From positions 1-18,906 of the forward strand of contig CAYZYG010000099.1 in the NCBI GenBank assembly GCA_964481395.1: a stretch of 18,906 nucleotides of DNA. The letters run 5' to 3'. This document shows positions 15,224 to 18,906 of this stretch, piece by piece; the first letter of the stretch is position 1; the number at the start of each line of letters is the position of its first letter. This DNA is from JBFMFH01 sp964481395 (lineage in GTDB: Bacteria > Acidobacteriota > Vicinamibacteria > Vicinamibacterales > JAKQTR01). The notes below the pieces were generated by a model. It saw only the letters and a program-made list of their open reading frames with translations. It had not been told where the DNA came from and made no database searches. The position numbers and the translations under genes were made by a program.

Positions 15224-16232
15224 TGAAGGTGCTCTGCGCTGCCGCCGCAGCGGCGGCCGCTTCCAGTTCGGGCCGCAGCCGCTCGATGACGCGGTCCCTG
15301 ACGGCTGGCAGCGCGCCTTCGATCGTGCAGCCGGACGCATTGCGGTGCCCGCCCCCGCCGAAGGCACGGGCCACGCGACCCACGTCGATGTCGCCCTTGG
15401 AGCGCAGACTGACACGGACCTGCCCCTCGTCACCAGGCTTGAAGAACACGACGGCCTGGATCTGACGGACGCTCAGCGGCACGTTGATGAGGCCGTCGGT
15501 GTCGTCGAGGCTGGCGCCGGACTCCTCGATCATCCCCGGATCGAGGCGGATGAGCGCGACGCGCTCGTCGGCGTCCATCTCCAGGGTGCGCATCACGAGC
15601 GACTGGAGGCGGAGGCGGGGCAGCGTATTGCCGTCGAAGAGGCGGCGGGCGATCGAGACAGGGTCGGCCCCGGCCTCGAGCAGCCGCGCGCAGATGGTGA
15701 ACGTGCGCGGCGACACACCCGGGTACCGGAAGGATCCGGTGTCGGTGACGATGGCGACGTAGAGATGGGTAGCCATCGCCGGGGTGATCGGCGCGCCCAG
15801 TTCGACGAGCAACGCGAATACCAGTTCCGCGCAAGCCGACGCGGTGCCATCGAACCACCGCACCTGCCCGTATCCGGTGTTGCCAGGATGATGGTCGATG
15901 TTCAGGATGAACGCGTCGTCCAACCCCTGGAGACCCGTTCTCCCGAGATCGCCGCACTCGAGGACGACCAGGGCGTCAAAGGGGCCGCAGACCGTCTCGG
16001 CGATCTCGATCCCATCGACGTGGGGAAACGACTGGTACTGGAGCGGCGCGCGGTCCCGATTGACGACCCGGGCCTCCTTGCCGATCGCGCGAAGGCCTTC
16101 GGCCAGCGCCACGGCAGACCCGATGGAGTCGCCATCGGGCCTGACGTGTGAGGTAATCACGAAACGCTGGCGCTCGCGAATCGCCTGGCACACCCGGCCG
16201 AGCGCGTCGCGGTCAATCTCGGTGTTCACCAT
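15213..16232 (-). CDS. nrnA: DHH/DHHA1 phosphoesterase, NrnA-type nanoRNase/pAp phosphatase
   Basis: Degrades short oligoribonucleotides and 3'-phosphoadenosine 5'-phosphate; members often replace Orn. From the ATG at 16232 it has 339 residues. Metal-binding motifs are visible in order: SHVRPDGDSIGS (28-39), ECGD (92-95), NIDHHPGN (111-118, the DHH motif) and VTDTGSF (162-168). The DHHA1 domain carries GGGGHRNASG (292-301). The C-terminus has an eight-alanine run using mixed codons. I chose 16232 because AGGG lies six bases upstream and the N-terminus then matches family length; ATGs at 16238, 16262 and 16265 are alternatives. It overlaps the end of rbfA by 20 bases, and is typical between rbfA and truB. 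Confidence 0.93.
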   Translation of the reverse strand: MVNTEIDRDALGRVCQAIRERQRFVITSHVRPDGDSIGSAVALAEGLRAIGKEARVVNRDRAPLQYQSFPHVDGIEIAETVCGPFDALVVLECGDLGRTGLQGLDDAFILNIDHHPGNTGYGQVRWFDGTASACAELVFALLVELGAPITPAMATHLYVAIVTDTGSFRYPGVSPRTFTICARLLEAGADPVSIARRLFDGNTLPRLRLQSLVMRTLEMDADERVALIRLDPGMIEESGASLDDTDGLINVPLSVRQIQAVVFFKPGDEGQVRVSLRSKGDIDVGRVARAFGGGGHRNASGCTIEGALPAVRDRVIERLRPELEAAAAAAAAQSTFSAA

Positions 16233-16626
16233 CGGCATCCCTGTCGGGTCCGTCCCCGGCATCACCGCCGGCGGCGGCGCGCTGCTCCTGGATTTCGTGG
16301 ATCAGCCGTTCGATCCGGTCCTGCTGCTCGACCGACTGGTCGAACCGGAATTCGAGTTCCGGGACGCGGCGCAGTCGCAGGCGCCCGGCGAGCTGGCGCC
16401 TGAGGAACGGCGCCGCGCGCCGCAGCGCTCTGGCCGTGTCCTTGCGGGCCGTGTCGTTCCCGAGCGTCGTGTAGAACACCCGCGCGATCTGCAGATCCGC
16501 GGTCACGACGGCGCGCGTGATCGTGATGAATCCGATGCCGGGATCGTGAACCTCGCGCGCCAGCAGGTCGCTGATCTCGGCGCGGATCTGATCGCCCAGC
16601 CGATCGGGCCTGAATCCCTGTGCCAT
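16213..16626 (-). CDS. rbfA: 30S ribosome-binding factor A
   Basis: A late 30S maturation factor that binds near the 5' helix of 16S rRNA and supports growth in the cold. The 137 residues show the KH-like fold pattern: FRPDRLGDQIRAEISDLLAREVHDP, then IGFITITRAVVTADLQIARVFYTTLG, with the family's LRRVPELEFRFD segment near 86-97. A hydrophilic Asp/Gly-rich tail of about 20 residues follows and overlaps the start of nrnA. The start is ATG, eight bases after the DUF503 gene. Its position after infB and DUF503 is the usual one. Confidence 0.96.
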   Translation of the reverse strand: MAQGFRPDRLGDQIRAEISDLLAREVHDPGIGFITITRAVVTADLQIARVFYTTLGNDTARKDTARALRRAAPFLRRQLAGRLRLRRVPELEFRFDQSVEQQDRIERLIHEIQEQRAAAGGDAGDGPDRDADGEHRD

Positions 16627-16634
16627 GGCAACAA

Positions 16635-16928
16635 CTAGTGCGTCGACGGACTGAAGAACTCGACGCCGGTGCGGGTGATGAGGCCCGGCTCGACTCGTTC
16701 GATTTCGCCGGCCGCGGCCTGCAGCTCCCGTTCCGCGTGATCCTCGAACGTGGAGACGGTCACGATGCCGAGCGCAGCGCGCTGCCAGAGGTCCTGGTGG
16801 TCGACCTCGGCCACGGCCACGTTGAACTTGGCGAGGCGGTCCTTCACCCGGCGCACCACCATGCGCTTGTCCTTCAGCGAGCGGGCGCCGGGCAGGTAGA
16901 GCTCGACCGACAGCAGCGCGACGATCAC
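16635..16928 (-). CDS. DUF503 family protein (YlxP-like)
   Basis: A 97-residue protein of unknown biochemical role. The family sequence begins at the GTG at 16928: IVALLSVELYLPGARSLKDKR, then VVRRVKDRLAKFNVAVAEVD, HQDLWQRAALGIVTVS and a C-terminal helix. The longer open frame upstream is inside infB and is not part of it. Start and infB stop overlap as GTGA, a 4-base overlap suggesting coupled translation. DUF503 genes sit between infB and rbfA in many bacteria (ylxP in Bacillus subtilis), which suggests a task in translation or ribosome assembly. Confidence 0.92.
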   Translation of the reverse strand: MIVALLSVELYLPGARSLKDKRMVVRRVKDRLAKFNVAVAEVDHQDLWQRAALGIVTVSTFEDHAERELQAAAGEIERVEPGLITRTGVEFFSPSTH

Positions 16929-18906
16929 GACGAGACCGGCGCCAGCCGCTCGACGGTGAAGACCTCGATGACGTCCCCGACCTTGATGTCGTTGAACCGC
17001 TCGAGGCCGATCCCGCACTCGAGGCCGGTCTTGACCTCGCTGACGTCGTCCTTGAAGCGACGGAGCGACCCGATCCGGCCCTCGTGCACGACGACGTGAT
17101 CCCGGACGAGCCGGGCCTGCATGTCCGCCGTCCGCGCGATGCGCCCGTCGATGACCAGGCACCCGGCGATCGTGCCGAACTTCGGCACGCGGAACGTGTC
17201 GCGGACCTCGGCCGATCCGACCCGCACCTCGCGGAATGTCGGCTCGAGCAGGCCTTCCATGGCCTTCTTCATCTCATCGGTCACGTTGTAGATGACCGAG
17301 TGGAGGCGGACGTCAACCTTGTCCCGCTCGGCCAGCTCGGTGGCGCCGCGATCGGGCCTCACGTTGAAGCCGATGATGACCGCGTTCGACGCCGACGCGA
17401 GCAGGACGTCCGACTCGTTGATCGCGCCGACGCCCGCATGGATGACCCGGACCTTCACGCGGTCGTCCGAGAGTTTGCCGAGCGTGTCCGACAGCACCTC
17501 GGCCGACCCCTGTACGTCCGCCTTGACGACGATCGGCAGCTCCTTCACGCCGCCCTCGGAGATGTGCTGCTTGAGCGATTCCAGCGTCAGACGGGTGCCC
17601 TTGGCGCCCAGTGCGCGTTCCTTGGCCTGGATCTGCCTGAACGAGGCCACCTGGCGGGCCTTGGCCACGTCGGCCGTCACCTGGAAGGTGTCGCCGGGCA
17701 GCGGCAGGCCGCCGAGGCCGAGCACTTCGACCGGCGTCGAGGGCCCCGCGGTCTTGACGTGGCGTCCCCGGTCGTCGATGAGCGCCCGCACCTTGCCGAT
17801 GATGGATCCGGCAATCAACGTGTCGCCGACGCTCAACGTGCCGTTCTGCACCAACACGGTGGCCACCGGCCCGCGGCCCTTGTCGAGCTTCGTCTCGAGT
17901 ACCGCACCCTGTCCCGGCAGCGTCGGATTCGCTTTCAGTTCCCCGATCTCCGACACCAGCAGGATCATCTCGAGCAGGAGATCGATGTTCTGCCGCTTCT
18001 TGGCCGAGAGGGGGACAGTCACCGTCTGCCCTCCCCACTGCTCGGGCATCAGGCCGAGTTCCGTGAGATCCTTCATGACCCGATCCGTGTTGGCGTCGGG
18101 CTTGTCGATCTTGTTGACGGCGACGATGATCGGCACGCCGGCTGCGCGGGCGTGGTCGATCGCCTCGCGCGTCTGCGGCATGACCCCGTCGTCGGCCGCG
18201 ACCACGAGGATGACGATGTCGGTCACCCGGGCGCCGCGGGCGCGCATGAGCGTGAAGGCTTCGTGACCGGGCGTGTCGAGGAAGACCACCGGACGCCCGT
18301 TGACGTCGACGGCGTAGGCGCCGATGTGCTGGGTGATGCCGCCAGCCTCGCGTTCGGCCACCTTCGTTTCGCGGATGGCGTCGAGCAGCGTGGTCTTGCC
18401 GTGGTCCACGTGCCCCATCACGGTCACGACCGGTGCGCGGACGACCCGGTCCTCGGGGCGGCTTTCCTCCGCCGTGACCTCCAGCACTTCCTCCTCGTAG
18501 CTGCGCATCTGAACGTCGGCGCCGAACTCACGGGCCACCCACGTGGCGGTCTCCGTGTCGAGCGTCGTGTTGATCGTCATCATCATGCCGCGATCGACGA
18601 ACAGCTTCTTCAGCACGTCCTTGGCACGGACGTCGAGCTTCTCTGACAGGTCCTTGACGGTCATACCCTCGGCCAGCGTGATCGTACGCGTAACGGGCGG
18701 AGGCGCCGACGCGATCCTCGCAGCCGGGGCGCTCGGTTCCTGCGGCCGCCGCTTCTGGCGGCCTGCGGGCGGTCGCGGGCCGCTCGGTCGGCCGGGAGGA
18801 CGCCCGACCGCCGGTCGGGTCGGTCCACCGGGCATGCCTCTCGGCGGAAGACCCGGTGCCGCGGGCGGGCGGATGGGCTGCGAGGGCAGAGGCCGTGGAC
18901 CGCCGG
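16925..18906 (-). CDS. infB: Translation initiation factor IF-2, 5' part missing
   Basis: The GTPase that brings formylmethionyl-tRNA to the 30S subunit and promotes subunit joining. The frame is open to the window edge, so the N-terminus is missing; about 660 codons are present. The first visible 75 residues are a Pro/Gly/Arg-rich linker. An IF2_N domain follows (TVKDLSEKLDVRAKDVLKKL). The G domain shows G1 GHVDHGKTTLLD, G3 DTPGHEAF and G4 NKID, followed by the beta-barrel domains and the C-terminal VGSAEVRDTFRVP and KTGLECGIGLERFNDIK motifs that precede the fMet-tRNA-binding part. It heads the visible cluster; nusA is usually upstream and lies outside the window. Confidence 0.98.
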   Translation of the reverse strand, partial: GGPRPLPSQPIRPPAAPGLPPRGMPGGPTRPAVGRPPGRPSGPRPPAGRQKRRPQEPSAPAARIASAPPPVTRTITLAEGMTVKDLSEKLDVRAKDVLKKLFVDRGMMMTINTTLDTETATWVAREFGADVQMRSYEEEVLEVTAEESRPEDRVVRAPVVTVMGHVDHGKTTLLDAIRETKVAEREAGGITQHIGAYAVDVNGRPVVFLDTPGHEAFTLMRARGARVTDIVILVVAADDGVMPQTREAIDHARAAGVPIIVAVNKIDKPDANTDRVMKDLTELGLMPEQWGGQTVTVPLSAKKRQNIDLLLEMILLVSEIGELKANPTLPGQGAVLETKLDKGRGPVATVLVQNGTLSVGDTLIAGSIIGKVRALIDDRGRHVKTAGPSTPVEVLGLGGLPLPGDTFQVTADVAKARQVASFRQIQAKERALGAKGTRLTLESLKQHISEGGVKELPIVVKADVQGSAEVLSDTLGKLSDDRVKVRVIHAGVGAINESDVLLASASNAVIIGFNVRPDRGATELAERDKVDVRLHSVIYNVTDEMKKAMEGLLEPTFREVRVGSAEVRDTFRVPKFGTIAGCLVIDGRIARTADMQARLVRDHVVVHEGRIGSLRRFKDDVSEVKTGLECGIGLERFNDIKVGDVIEVFTVERLAPVSS

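Noticed and set aside
15224..15433. Upstream extension of truB to an ATG at 15433
   Set aside because: The extra 70 residues lie inside nrnA and do not look like TruB; the GTG at 15223 gives normal family length.
17084..18646. Plus-strand frame of 520 codons opposite infB
   Set aside because: Antisense to IF-2 with no domain pattern of its own.

Overview
This is a GC-rich (by eye about two thirds G+C), gene-dense bacterial chromosome segment made almost entirely of housekeeping genes. Several traits suggest Acidobacteriota, perhaps the Vicinamibacteria side of the phylum: an archaeal/eukaryote-type ProS with a C-terminal zinc module, a DUF4097 lipoprotein, a HEAT-repeat gene attached to the tat genes, and heptamer repeats between genes. 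That placement is an inference from family content and style; no 16S gene or other taxonomic marker is present.

Left part (1-4968): the 3' part of proS faces a HEAT-repeat gene, which is the last gene of a leftward tatA-tatC-HEAT operon. The tat operon has a very good sigma70-type promoter (TTGACC, 18 bp, TATAAT). A second promoter 31 bp away drives an S41 C-terminal processing protease to the right; its -10 box lies so close to the start codon that the mRNA is probably leaderless.

Middle (5025-10750): the full-length condensin gene smc is followed by a DUF4097 beta-helix lipoprotein gene that overlaps an M48 membrane metalloprotease gene by 4 bases, so these two are probably translationally coupled. 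The M48 gene faces a small Tat-targeted cupredoxin gene across a 120-bp spacer built from three different heptanucleotide tandem arrays.

Right part (10851-18906), all on the minus strand: the cupredoxin gene; then about 420 bp of noncoding DNA holding a promoter, a REP-like hairpin, a pair of 19-bp palindromes in inverted orientation and the pnp terminator; then the conserved translation/RNA-decay cluster, in transcription order infB (5' cut by the window edge), DUF503 (ylxP-like), rbfA, nrnA, truB, rpsO, pnp. Its genes overlap or nearly abut except for a 97-bp gap before rpsO. The cluster makes initiation factor IF-2, a 30S maturation factor, a nanoRNA/pAp phosphatase, a tRNA pseudouridine synthase, ribosomal protein S15 and PNPase.

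I see no mobile element, CRISPR array, defence island, tRNA or rRNA. The most unusual material is between the genes (heptamer arrays, paired palindromes) and in the metal site of the cupredoxin, which has CuA-type spacing but two altered ligands.
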